Shown here one piece after another: positions 45,716 through 57,190 of a DNA stretch of 64,000 nucleotides. The position numbers and the translations under genes were made by a program. Source of the DNA: Euryodendron excelsum (Eukaryota; Streptophyta; Magnoliopsida; Ericales; Pentaphylacaceae); NCBI GenBank assembly GCA_033060915.1, contig CM065378.1, forward strand, positions 56,531,001-56,595,000. The letters are read 5' to 3'. Below the pieces are notes generated by a model, which ran no database searches, was not told the origin of the DNA, and saw nothing but the letters and a program-made list of their open reading frames with translations. Within the stretch, counting starts at the first letter, position 1, and each line of letters begins with the position of its first letter.

Positions 45716-45986
45716 AATTTGGTGTTCGACACATGCGTGTCAACAAAATAATTTAAGTCCACTATCGTGATGTGTTGACACATGAAAATGGTATGTTGAC
45801 ACATATAACCAGATTGGGACATGTGAAATATAAGGAATTCAGGGAATGGCCTTTCTCAAATTTTGAGAGAAAATGTGTTTCAATATGATTATGTAATGAA
45901 TCATGAATTCAAGAAATCCAATTCACATAAATGATAATCACATTTAAAACATACATAATATAAATTTCACTCAAATTTAACAAGTA

Positions 45987-46557
45987 TTAAGATATAAGGT
46001 CACTCATTCCCAATTCTCTTCTTATCATACAAAATCTGTCTTCACACAATGGTTTAGTAAAAATATCAGCACATTGCATGTTTGTGCATACAAAGTCAAG
46101 TTTAATATCACCATTTTGTACATGATCTCGCATAAAGTGATATCTAATTTTAATGTGCTTTGTGCGAGAGTATTGAATATGATTTTTAGTCAAGTTTATA
46201 GCACTAGTATTATCACATTTAATATGAACATGATCAAATATAACATCATAATCTTCTAACTGTTGTTTAATCCATAACACTTGAGCACAATAACTACCAG
46301 CTACTACATATTCAGCCTCAGTTGTGGAGAGAGCAATTGAATTTTGTTTCTTGCTATATCAAGATACAATCATGTTGCCCAGGAGTTGGCAAGACTCACT
46401 TGTGCTCTTCTTCTCAACTCTACTCCCTGCATAATCAGCGTTAGTGTAAACATCAAATTAAAACAAGTACCCTTTGGATACCACAATCTAAGATTAAGTG
46501 TGTGCTTGAGATAATGAAAGATTCTTTTCACAGCAATCATAATAGATTCTTTAGGAT
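45987..46557 (-). pseudogene. C2 RNase H
   Basis: On the minus strand: RNase H with frameshifted middle, then MLWIKQQLEDYDVI, HIKCDNTSAINLTKN (Asp kept) and QCADIFTKPL near the C-terminus, ending about 45987. The first RNase H motif region (46370-46500) is frameshifted. It directly follows integrase C-terminal sequence because RT is missing. Confidence 0.85.
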
Positions 46558-47500
46558 TTAATTGAAAACGAGCATATAAGCAAATACTAAAGTGACATGA
46601 ACTGATTCTTCAACCACTAGAGTCCTCTTATTAAAGACTCTACAAGCCTTTTTATGTGTTAAATATTCAAGAAATACACCCTCATTAGATTTTGCATCAA
46701 ACTTGCCAAGGTTGTCTTTATTGTTATTCAATATAAAACATTTGTATCCAAAGGCTCTAAAGTATGAGACATTTGGTTTCTTATCTTTCCAAAGTTCATA
46801 AGGGGTTTTGTTTAAAAATTTTCTAAATAAAATTCGATTTAGAACGTAACAAGTTGTGCTAATAGCTTCAGCCCAAAAATATTTTAGTAAACCGTTTTCA
46901 CAAAGCATGGTTCTACCCATTTCTTCCAAAACTCTATTTTTCCTTTCAACAACTCCATTTTGTTGAGGTGTTTAAGGGGCTAAAAAGTTGTGATCAAAAC
47001 CATGTTCATCGCAAAATATTTCAAAAGGTTTGCAATCAAATTCCCTTTGATGATCAGTCCTAATAGAAGTGATTGAAAAACATTTTGCATTTTGAATTTT
47101 TCTACAAAATTTTGTGAAGAAAATAATTGTCTCATCCTTGTAAGCTAGGAAGAATGTTTATGTAAATCTAGAATAGTCATCAACGATAACAAGTGCATAT
47201 TGTTTCCCACCAAGACTTAAAATCCTAATTGGTCCAAATAAGTCCATATGCAATAGTTGTAGTGGCCTAGAGGTAGTAAGCATATTTATAGATTTGAAAG
47301 AAATTCAAGTTTGTTTACCTAATTAACAAGCATCACAAACTCTATCTTTGTCAAATTTTATCTTTGGAAGTCCTTTGACCAAATCATTTTTAGAAACCTT
47401 TAAAAGTATGCTCATACTAATGTGAACAAGTCTTTTATGCCACAACCAACTTTCATCACTATTCATAGCGGCAAGGCATTCAACTTTGCAAGAAGATAAA
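46558..47500 (-). pseudogene. C2 GAG-pre-integrase and integrase, RT deleted after it
   Basis: Contains HISMSILLKVSKND, CDAC, HMDLFGP, IVDDYSRFT and QQNGVVERKNR, so the D-D-E residues of the integrase core are all present, but stops interrupt the frame near 47330, 47155 and 46975. The integrase C-terminal motif RVFNKRTLVVEESVHVT (about 46610) is joined directly to VFAYMLVFN, which corresponds to the RT/RNase H linker of C1 (near 34620). The whole RT domain is therefore gone. Confidence 0.87.
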
Positions 47501-47509
47501 TCATTAAGA

Positions 47510-47875
47510 TCGAAACTATATATATTGCCTTGTCTATACCCAATGAGAATAATCTTGTTTCTATTGGTGTCAATTGCATTACATTTAGAGGATTTAAATA
47601 CAACCTTGCATTCTTTGTCACAAAGTTAACTAATACTCAAAAGATTGTGTTTGAGTCCTTTAACAAGTAAAACACTTTCGATAAAGGTAGAGAAATTCTT
47701 ACCAACACTACCTATACCGATGATCTTCCCTTTGCTATTTTCACCAAATATGACAAGACCTCTATCTTTTGGGGAGAGAGATGTGAATTGTGCTTCATCT
47801 CCCGTCATATGCCTTGAGCATCTACTATCCAAGTTTCAATGGTCTTTCTTGGATTTTGCTTGAAGGCATACCTAC
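47510..47875 (-). pseudogene. C2 protease
   Basis: Minus-strand HWNLDSRCSRHMTGDEAQF: the catalytic motif DSG is DSR here, a change expected to kill the enzyme. Then FGENSKGKIIGIGSVGK and LLVKGLKHNLLSIS as in C1. A stop follows near 47626. Confidence 0.85.
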
Positions 47876-47934
47876 AAGAGGAATTCATTTGACCTTAGGT
47901 ACCCAAATCATCTTAGGTCCTTAGGAGTTAATCT

Positions 47935-49501
47935 TCAATGGTCTTTTAGAGACCCATGCATTGCTAGGAGTAATAGATTTTCGTAAAGCATAGCATCTAC
48001 TAGTAATAGTCCTAATTTGTGAAAATAAATGTAGGAAATTTTTGGTTTTCCAGTTAAAGCAATAAATCTACCTTTCAAAAATTTCTTTCTTTTAAAAGGA
48101 TCAAAGCCAAGGCCAAATTTGTCTAGTGAGCATTTTTGTTTTTCCAAGATTGCATCCAATTTTTTTTTTCCCATTAACACATCTAAAAAGAGTTGTTTCC
48201 AAATCTTTAATTTTATCATGTCGAATTTGGTTTTCCTTTGAGGAATCATTTGGAAAAGAGTTTTTCTTAATCTTATCATTCAAAGCACAAACTTCATTTT
48301 CTTTTTGTAAATCCTCATTTTCCTCAGTAAGAGTAGAGACCATCTTTTTAAGAAGTCCATTTTTTATTTCTATTTTTTTGAATTCACAAAGTAGATCATC
48401 AAATACATCTTGTAATTCATTGAAAGTGAATTGGGAGGAGTCTGATACCTCATTGTCTTCCTCATGTGTCATGAGACAGAGGTTAGCCACCTCTTGAGGT
48501 TCGGCTTCTTCTTCAAAGCTTGATTCTTCATCATCACTTCATGTCATAGTTGCCATTGCCTTCTTCTCTTGATATTTCTTACCTTTCTTATTGAGCAGAG
48601 GGCATTCGGCCTTTATATGGCCAAGCTTCTTACATTCATAGCATATGATAGTGGATTCTTTACTAGAATCTCCTTTGGCTACATGTTTCTTTTTACCTTT
48701 CCATTTCTTCTTCATGAATCTTTTGAATTTTTGAGTGATGAGGGCAATTTCATCCTCATTCTCCTCACTTGCTGATTCATCATCTTGACCGGTGGACTTG
48801 AATATAACTGAATTTTTCTTCTTTTCTTTATCTTCCTGGGCATGTTGCTTTTGAGTGAGTTCATGAGTCATGAGAGAGCCCAAAAGTTCTTCAAGAGGCA
48901 ATGTGTTGAGGTCCTTTGCTTCTTGAATTGCCATGACCTTAGCTTCCAAAGCCTTTGGTAATGACCTTAGAATCTTCCTCACCTGCTCATTATTAGGATA
49001 CACCTTTCCAAGAGATTTCAAGCCATTAATAATATCGGTGAATCTTGTGAACATTTCGGTGATAGACTCATCAGGTTTCATTTTAAATAATTCATAACTA
49101 TGTACCAAAATATTAAGTTTAGATTCCTTAACTTGATTGGTACCTTCATGTGTTACCTCTAGTATATCCCATATTTCTTTAGCTGATTCACAAGTAGAAA
49201 TACGATTGAATTCATTAGGATCAAGTGCACAATATAAAATATTCACGGCTTTGACATTAGATTACAGCATTTTGAAATCATCCTCATCCTATTCGGATTC
49301 GGGTTTAGGGACATCAGCTCTTTTTACTCTTGTTGTAGGAGTAGTGGGACCATTTACTATAAGTCTCCATAATTCATAATCTATCGATTAAATATATATT
49401 CTCATTATATTTTATCAATAGTTGTAATTGATGCCTTTAAGCATAGGTGGTCTGTTTGTGGATTGCCCCTCACCGAGAGAGCTTCCAAAGTTGGTTACCA
49501 T
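47935..49501 (-). pseudogene. C2 gag (UBN2-type with CCHC knuckle)
   Basis: From ATG 49501: MVTNFGSSLGEGQSTNRPP, then the same capsid region as C1 (VTHEGTNQVKESKLNIL, KILRSLPKALEAK), and knuckle CYECKKLGHIKAEC near 48625. Stops occur early (about 49435, 49395, 49290, 49265) and at 48539 (TGG to TGA). The coiled-coil part (48490-48150) is open, then a frameshift near 48150-48180 in a poly-T/G run leads into the segment that ends at 47935 with a decayed second knuckle (YIYFHKLG). Confidence 0.88.
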
Positions 49502-49540
49502 GGATCTATTTCTAGGATGTTAAGCCTAAAACAGGAATAC

Positions 49541-49555
49541 AAGCTCTAATACCAA
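49541..49555 (-). other. Primer binding site of C2
   Basis: Minus strand TTGGTATTAGAGCTTG, directly after the LTR end CAACA. It matches the TGGTATCAGAGC initiator-Met tRNA primer site of copia elements with one change. Confidence 0.8.
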
Positions 49556-49556
49556 T

Positions 49557-51265
49557 TGTTGGCCCAAAGACAACATAAAAGGGAGGGTGAATTGGGTTTT
49601 TTGAAAATTAATAGCAATTAAGATTAATTAAAAACTAATTTAATTAATAGAACAGTGAATCAAGATATATGCAATGCAATGTAATTAATAAGGAAATGAA
49701 AATAGAGTAAGAGAAATCATACTAAGAATTACCGAGGTTCAACCATAACTTGTGGTCTACGTGCTCACTCCAAGGTCCCCTTGAAGTCTCCTTCCATTGT
49801 GCAATCTTCAATTACAAAGAAAGTGTTGATTTACCAAGAACTCAGCTCACTTTTACATAAGAACTTCTTCACAAGTTCTTCCAGCTACCAAGTGGTTTTG
49901 TCCAAGATCCACTTCAACTTACAAGAGTTTTTCTTTTACAAGAGAACTCTCAAACTCTCACTTATAGGTGTATAAAAGTTATACACACGAAATATAAACT
50001 CTCTATGAAGAGTGGATAGGAAAATAAAACCTCACTTAATGCCAAAATGAAGACAAAAGGAATTTTTCAGAATTTCTCAACTTGATCAGTCAGTGGATGT
50101 TGTTTTTCTTGTCTCTTTTGTATATAAATGCAGTTGAAAGCTTGTATATAAACCCTTGTATTAATTTCATCTATTGGTGGTTGTTGGGGCTCATTTAATG
50201 CAAGTCCAGTCCGTTATAACGTTAGAAAAACTAACCGTTATTTCCTAGGTGTCGACATTTGATTTCATGTGTCGACACATCTAACTTGTATTTTTTAGAT
50301 GTTGTCCACTGTCTCCATGTGTAGACACATCAACTCCATGTGTCAACACTTGATCATTCTGTCTTCAAACTTTGGCCTCTATCCTCATGTGTCGACTCTT
50401 CATTTTCATGTGTCGACACATTACCCAGAAATCTTCATTCATTCTTCCAATAATCAAGTTCAGTTCAGTAATACCGTAAGACCTTTGAGGAGTCTTCTCT
50501 TTGGGGTATGATGATAGATCAAAGTCTTCAATTCATCAAAGTTGTCTACTATTCAATTTGGATTGAATTTAACTTTTGATAATCATCTTTTCTTTAATTT
50601 CTAAGCTACTATAACTACTTTTCATTAATGTCGAGCTCTTCTTCTTTATTTCCGAGCTCTCTCCATCTGCTGCTAATGACTTCTTCATCCATGTAGAGTT
50701 TCATATTCATGATGCCTCATTACTGAGCTTTTCTTTTTACTACTAGTCTTTCTTTCTTCTTTAGGATTACTTCAATGAGTCTTTTATAAGCCTGATGAAG
50801 TCTACTCTTGAACATCTTCAATTTCTTTAAATACATACCATCTTTATTGACTCTTCACATCCCAGATGATGTCTACTCTTAGACTTTTTGTAGAGATTTT
50901 ACAATTATGTTGAATTCTCTTTTTGAACATCTTCAATCTCTTCGAATTCAAGTCAACTTTATTGAGTCTATGCACACTTGATGAAATCTTCTTTTAAACG
51001 CCTTCAATCTCTTCAAATGCAAATCATTTGTTTGAAGTTGTAATAGGTGTCATTGCTCTGTTTGGTGCATTGCGTGACTCTTAGAGTGCATCGCTTGATT
51101 TGGCTTGTTGTGCATCCACTTTGACATGTACTAGACTTTTTTATTAAAACCTTTAAGACTAAATTATAATCTTTATTAATCTGCATACTAAGTAGATGTA
51201 TTAGTAAAATAGCACAAGATTTAGTTATCATCAAAATCAACAGGGGAATCAACCTTGAGTCAACA
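49557..51265 (-). repeat. 5' LTR of C2
   Basis: TGTTGACTCAAGG at 51265 to GGGCCAACA at 49557, 1709 bp. Aligns with 42035-43702. Contains the TATA box near 50119-50130 and the palindrome cluster at 50255-50425. Confidence 0.92.
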
Positions 51266-51473
51266 CCCCCCCCCCCTTTATAGTAGCATTCTAGGCCATT
51301 TATGAACTTCCAAGGGAAAATGTAGTGTGTACCCAAGGAGTCATAATGGCCTCCTAAAAATTGTGCAAAACACAATAAACAAAACCCTTCAAAAACGTGA
51401 AACTAAGTCCTAGATCAGTACATAGAAAAAAAAAAACCTAACTTCATTTGCACTTCAAACCACAAAGATATGA
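51266..51473 (-). repeat. Element F LTR, middle segment between C2 and D
   Basis: Between the right end of C2 (poly-C 51266-51276) and the left end of D. On the minus strand it carries CTACTATAAAGGGGG (TATA box at 51277-51282) followed by the poly-G run. Joining it to 61363 rightwards (after removing D) gives continuous sequence through the TATGA target. Confidence 0.45.
51469..51473. repeat. Left target-site duplication of D (TATGA)
   Basis: TATGA directly before the LTR start TGTGATATCCC; identical TATGA at 61363-61367. Confidence 0.95.
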
Positions 51474-54049
51474 TGTGATATCCCAAACCTCTATTTAATT
51501 ATATTAATGAGAATTTCTAGTGTATACAATATTTAAAGTTAATTATTTCATCTTTTGGGTCAAATATGACCAATAAGAGTGTAAGTTGTAACTTAAGTCC
51601 TTAGGGTGAAGCACATGGGATAATTCCCAAGTTTATCACTCTTATACACACTCACAAACAACACAGACACACCCACCGTTAGAGAGAGAGAGGGAGAGGA
51701 AGAGGAGGAAGGAGAAGGAGAAGGGAAGCTTGGAGATCCTCAACCCAAGCTAAGAGAAGCCATTGAAGACTTGAACAAACTTGAATAAGGTAAGGTCCCA
51801 TTCTCTCTCTACACTGTTATATGTATATGTATCTATCTTGTGTTAGGAAATGGTACATATGCATCTATATGGATTGGGAAGTTTGGGTTTGTCTTAGGGG
51901 ACTCCTTGAGTCCCAATTACTTGAATTTGAGAACTTCTAACTCAATATTGAAAAATTGGAGAGTTGGGGATTGAAACCCCCAAATATATGAAATGTTAGG
52001 GTTTTGAATCTTTTCTTTAGATCCCTTTTGATTTAATTGTTCTTTCTCTCCCATTTTGAGTTTTTGTCATCCTTTTGAGTCAATCTTTGAACCCTAGAAG
52101 CATTGGTCAAGTTTGGTAGAGTTTGGAATGATTTAGGTTGGAAATCTAAGGCTTGGATAACCCATTTTCTCGAGCAAAATATGTAGGGATCGTCAGGATG
52201 GCGTGTTTTAGCATCCTAACTATCAATTTTGAAGTGTTGGAGTAGCCACGGGTCGTCAGGATGTAATATTTTGCATCTTGACGAAGGTGCTTTTGATGTA
52301 TCAGGCCCTCGGGTCGATAGTATTTTTGGGAAAAGTTAGCCTTGGGTCGTCAGGACGCCTTTGCTGATGCTCGTGTCTGACAGCCCCAATACTGTTTAGT
52401 AAAATAGACATAACTTTCTCTAGGAAATTTAAAATGATGCACCGTTTAAACGATTAGAAAATAGACTCATAGACCTTTGTGCCCATATAAAGTTTTCTCT
52501 CTAATTATTTATAGATTGAGAGTTATGGAAATTTAAAGTTGACCAAAAATCTATGCTAACAATATTGTTTTCCAAACTTTTGGTTCACATTCCGAGAAGC
52601 ATAACTTCTTAACCCGAAATGTGTTTTTAGCCCATGACCTCTCAAAATAAAGGCCTTTAAGCCTATTTTCAAATGGAACTAGCCTTGAGTGTGAACTCAT
52701 TGTTGAGAGGTGGTTGGGACTCAATGGAGGAGTCGACGTTATGGCTTTCATGTTCAAATCTTAACTTCATGTTCTTATTTTACATCAGGGCTTGTCCTAA
52801 AGTTTAGCCTCGCTCTCCCGTTGTGAGAATAAGGTGTTGTTGAGTCAGGGTTGGGGGGTTTTATGTACTTAGTCTTGACTTATGTGTTATTGCTTTGCCT
52901 TGGAACCTTGTATTGATGTTTCTATGCTTTTACATGCATTTTATGTCGGAACACCTTGTTTATCACCCATTCAATTGGAGAGAGGTGAGTAATGATATGT
53001 CGTAAGTAAAACTCAAGTATTTTTTAAATGTTTTAAGCTCACCTCTATATCATAAGTGTTTTCCATACATTTCAATGCATCAATGCTACATTCAATTACA
53101 AATGTCATATTTCAAATGCATGCAAGTTATATTTATGTTATGGATGAAAACCATGGACTATAATGTTTAAATGAAAGAGATGCTAAGTTTTCAATGTATG
53201 GTGCCAACTCGGGTCTTCTCGTGGCAAGACCTTAATCGAACCCGATAGTCCTACGATAGGGGACGGGAAATAAACTATCCATGTTGGGAGACGTCCTTGG
53301 CCTAAAGAGCCTTAGCGTGACCTATATGGTTACTATGGAGCTTAGCTCATATGCCGAGTTGTAGCACACTTATGTTTTAAACCGAGAACCATGATAGGTT
53401 CATATGCTTTACGATAAGTTATGAAATGCTATATCAAGAATAATGTTATGTTGCATCTCTTCTTATGATACTATGTTTTGAAATGTTGAAACGTTTCAAA
53501 TGATGTTTACGTTAGCTATAAGTTTCAAGCATACACTTTATATGTTCAAAAGCTCATTTCGTTATGTATAAATGAGTATCTATCCTTGTAAGTTCGATAT
53601 AATTGCTAGTCCATGATATTTTCTCGCTCATGCATATTTGTAATTCACTAAGCATTAGCTTACGTTTTTCTCAAATGATTTTCAGGTAGCCAATCCAGAG
53701 GGCCCTAAAGCAAGGCCATATGTGGATTTTGAGCTACGGCCCACGGACCTATGTTTTGTATAATGTTTGAGGGCTTGGCCCAATTTTTTGTAATGATATA
53801 ATGCTATAACTTTGGTGGACCTTGATTTGGTCCTTTTGTATATTATTTTTTGGATTAAGCATAGCTCTACCATGTATGACACGGATTATATTTTCAAGTT
53901 ATCAAAAGTTCTATTTTCTGCAATTATGCACCATTCTAAATGATTATGCACAGTTGATAAACTAGTTTATGTAATGCGGCCTCGGGTAGTCTTGCTATTG
54001 GCTAGTCATGTACCCTAAATTCGTATAGGCTGGGTTTTGGGGCGTGAAA
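51474..54049 (+). repeat. 5' LTR of D
   Basis: Starts TGTGATATCCCAAACC and ends GGGGCGTGAAA where the 3' copy has GGGGCGTGACA. Contains GA-rich microsatellite (51683-51725), the GTCAGGATG/GCATCCTGAC block (52190-52360) and AT-rich 3' half. ORFs inside are accidental. Confidence 0.95.
52185..52370 (+). repeat. Inverted-motif minisatellite in the D LTR
   Basis: Repeats of the form CGTCAGGATG...(20-25 bp)...GCATC(C/T)TGACGA, about 60-70 bp apart, each able to form a short stem. Two and a half units here; the 3' LTR (59490-59700) has one more unit, so copy number changed after insertion or between the two LTRs. Confidence 0.7.
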
Positions 54050-54052
54050 GCG

Positions 54053-54066
54053 TGGTATCAGACCTA
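54053..54066 (+). other. Primer binding site of D
   Basis: TGGTATCAGACC, three bases after the LTR end; matches the initiator-Met tRNA primer site TGGTATCAGAGCC with one change. Confidence 0.85.
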
Positions 54067-54236
54067 TAGGTTAACACCGTAGGATTAAGTCATGTCTAGA
54101 TAAGATTCTAGGTTTGACTTGAGTATGTGCTATGTGTATATGTATGTGTATGCTACATGTATAATGACATGCCAAGGTGTAATATATGTAGTGTTATATT
54201 AAATGCTTAACATTTTGTTGTACGTACATAGTAGCT

Positions 54237-55310
54237 ATGCTGCTGAGAAGAGGTGGTTGTAGAGGGGCCCAAGAGCCTAAAGACCGATTTGATCGCATAG
54301 AAAGGATCTTAGCTGGACTCGTTCAAGTGGTCCAGGATAACCATAGCAACATCGCCAATGCGCCAGGGTAACCGGCAGTGCAGGCGCCAAGAGGAGAGGT
54401 AGTGGCACGTAATACCATTAAGTAGTTCCAACAGTTGAAGCCCCTAACTTTTCAGGGGACTCTCGACCTAATGACTGTGGAGTCTTGGCGTTTGGGAATA
54501 GAGAGAGTGTTCGAAGTGCTGTCTTGCACAGATGAACAGAAAATGACCTTTGCCATTTTTACCTTTGAAGGAGCTGCACTTGTTTGGTGGAAATTGAAGA
54601 AAGCGACGGAGTCACTATGGTGGTGGCCTAGGTTTCTGGAGGTGTTCAATAAGGAATACTTTCCTGAGACTGTCAGAGATCAGAAGACTATGGAATTCCT
54701 TGGTTTGACATAAGGGAATATGACTGTGGCAGAGTACAACGCCAAATTCATGGAGCTATTATGATATGCCCCGCATATTGTGTCATCAGAGACTTGCAAG
54801 GCGAGGAAGTTTGAGACAGGGTTGCGATGGAAGATCTGTAACAAAGTGGACATACTACGGTTAGGGACCCACCAAGAGGTTGTACAACGAGCAACGATTG
54901 CCGAAAGGGTAAATAATGAAATGTCCCAATACCAGGCGAAAAATAAGAAAAGATCGGGAAGTGACCAAGACAAGGGACAAAGTTCAAAGCGGCAAAGTTC
55001 TAGATCTTCTAGTAGGAATTCATCTACCCCACGGGGGATTACCTCTAATTAAGAAGGCAACATGACCAGTGAGATACCAACTTGCTCTAATTGTCAGAAG
55101 AAGCATTGGGGCGTATGTCGTTTGGGAAGCAAGGCTTGTTACAGGTGTGGCCAAGAAGGCCACCAAGTGAAGGATTTTCCGAAGAAGAACAGGGCTCAAG
55201 GATTTGGGGTGTCAGTATCAGCCTCAGTTCAGCAATCTACGAAAAGCAGGAGAGAGAATCAACCACGGCAGGGCCGAACTTTTGCACTTACACCGGAAAA
55301 CACCCCAGCT
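54237..55310 (+). pseudogene. D gag with zinc knuckle
   Basis: ATG 54237 starts MLLRRGGCRGAQEP. The retrotransposon gag domain follows (FEGAALVWWKLKKATES, FNKEYFPETVRDQK, MTVAEYNAKFMEL), then a Lys/Ser-rich linker, then knuckle CYRCGQEGHQVKDF in which the last Cys is replaced by Phe (normally CX2CX4HX4C). Stops at 54369, 54423, 54711, 54762 and 55050, all in one frame, so no frameshift is needed. It continues into protease without a break. Confidence 0.9.
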
Positions 55311-57190
55311 ACTGACTCCGTAGTGTCAGGTATACTCCCTATTTGTGGTCGACCTGCACACATCCTTATTGATTCCGGTTCCACACACTCATTTGTTTCG
55401 TATCTCTTTGCTGAATATTTATATACATCTCCGGTACCTCTTAACTATACTTTAGTAGTATCATTGTCATCCGGGAATTCCATGTTATGTAATAGGATTT
55501 ATAATTCTTGTGAAATTCTTGTTAACAACATGCCTATGTTTGTAAACCTCATTCCCCTAGAAATCCACAGCTTTGATGTTATCTTAGGAATGGAGTAGTT
55601 GTCCTCCCACCATGTTATCATTGATTGTGAGCTTAAACGAGTCGTATTTCATTCTTCTAACCATTCGGGACTCGTATTTAAGGGAGTTGGTGTGGTGCCT
55701 TCACCTTATCTCATTTCATCTATGCAAGCACGTCGTTTAATTCAAAAAGGGAATCGTGCATTCTTGTGTAGCGTTTTTGACACACACGTTTTCCCGCCGC
55801 CCTTGGAAGACATCCATGTTGTTCAGGAATTTCCCGATGTCTTTCCTGATGAGCTACCTGGTTCCTTGGTAGACTGGGAGATTGAGTTCCACATTGACCT
55901 TAATCCGAGTACTAGACCCATTTCCAAAGCTCCCTACCGTATGTCCCCTTTAGAGTTAAAGGAGTTGAAGGTCTAACTCCAAGACTTGTTAGAAAAGGGG
56001 TTCATCCATCCTAGTGTTTCACTATGAGGTGCTTCAGTGTTATTTGTGAAAAAGAAAGATGGAACCATGAGATTATGCATTGACTACCAGGAATTGAACA
56101 AGGTCACCATTAAGAATAAGTATCCATTGCCGAGAATGGATGATTTGTTTGATTAACTACAGGGTGCACAAGTATTCTCGAAGATCGACCTAAGGTCAGG
56201 TTATCACCAACTGAAGGTGAGGGCAAGTGATGTCAAGAAGACGGCATTTCGAACTAGATATGGTTATTATGAGTTTTTGGTAATGCCGTTTGGAGTCACA
56301 AATGCACCTGCCGCTTTCATGGATTTGATAAACCGAGTTTTTAAACCCTTTCTTGATGATTTTGTAATTGTGTTTATTGATGATATCTTGGTATATTCTA
56401 AGAGTCTTGCAGATCATGAACACCACTTAAGGATGGTTCTTCAAACTTTGCGAGACAGGAGATTGTATGCCAAGTTAAAAAAGTGTGAATATTGGCTGCC
56501 GAGTGTAGCATTTTTGGGACACATCATCAGTGTGGATGGAGTGTCCATTGATCCTTCGAAGGTTGAAGCCATTGTGAATTGGCTAAGACCGACGAATGTA
56601 ACCGAAGTTAAAAGTTTTATGGGCTTAGCTGGGTATTATCGAAGATTTGTGAAAGACTTCTCCAAGATTGCAACTCCGCTAACACAGCTCACCCGGAAGA
56701 ACACACCATTTGAATGGAACGAGAAGAGGGAACGGAGTTTCCAAGAATTGAAGAACCGATTAGTGTCCGCACCAATTCTAGCTTTGCCTACTGGGACTGA
56801 CGAGTTTTCCATCTACAGTGATGCCTCACATAGAGGATTGGGATGTGTATTGATACAACGCGGTAAGGTGGTTGCATATGCTTCGAGACAGTTGAGACTA
56901 TATAAGAAGAACTACCCGACCCATGATCTTAAATTAGCAGCGGTGGTCTTTGCTTTGAAGATTTGGTGCCACTACTTGTATGGAGTCATATGTGAGATCT
57001 TCACCGACCACAAGAGTTTGAAATATCTTTTCACACAGAAAGAGTTGAACATGAGACAAAGAAGATGGCTTGAGTTGATCAAAGACTACGACGTTCTCAT
57101 TCAGTACCATTCGGGTAAGGCCAACGTAGTGGTCGATGCCTTGAGTCGGAAGTTTACTACCAACCTAGCATGCCTTGTCACTTTTCAGCG
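55311..57190 (+). pseudogene. D protease, reverse transcriptase and RNase H
   Basis: Same frame as gag. Protease motif ILIDSGSTHSFVS. RT begins near 55890 and has [35 protein letters not shown] and active box [10 protein letters not shown] with both Asp kept. RNase H has [14 protein letters not shown] and [14 protein letters not shown] [13 protein letters not shown]. Stops at 55596 (TGG to TAG), 55974 (CAA to TAA), about 56025 (TGG to TGA) and about 56154 (CAA to TAA). From 56217 to 57640 it is open for 474 codons. ORFs on the minus strand here are shadows. Confidence 0.93.

Larger units (their letters stand above)
42035..51265 (-). mobile_element. Element C2: Sirevirus-like Ty1/copia element with both LTRs
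   Basis: About 9.2 kb on the minus strand: 5' LTR 51265-49557, primer site, gag, protease, integrase, RNase H, third ORF, polypurine tract, 3' LTR 43702-42035. The RT domain is deleted. LTRs are about 95% similar by eye, plus indels. The flanks are runs of C (14 at 42013-42026, 11 at 51266-51276), so the target duplication falls inside a poly-C tract and cannot be defined; the last ~9 bases of the 3' LTR (GGCGCGAG side) also differ from the expected CAACA. Confidence 0.92.
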
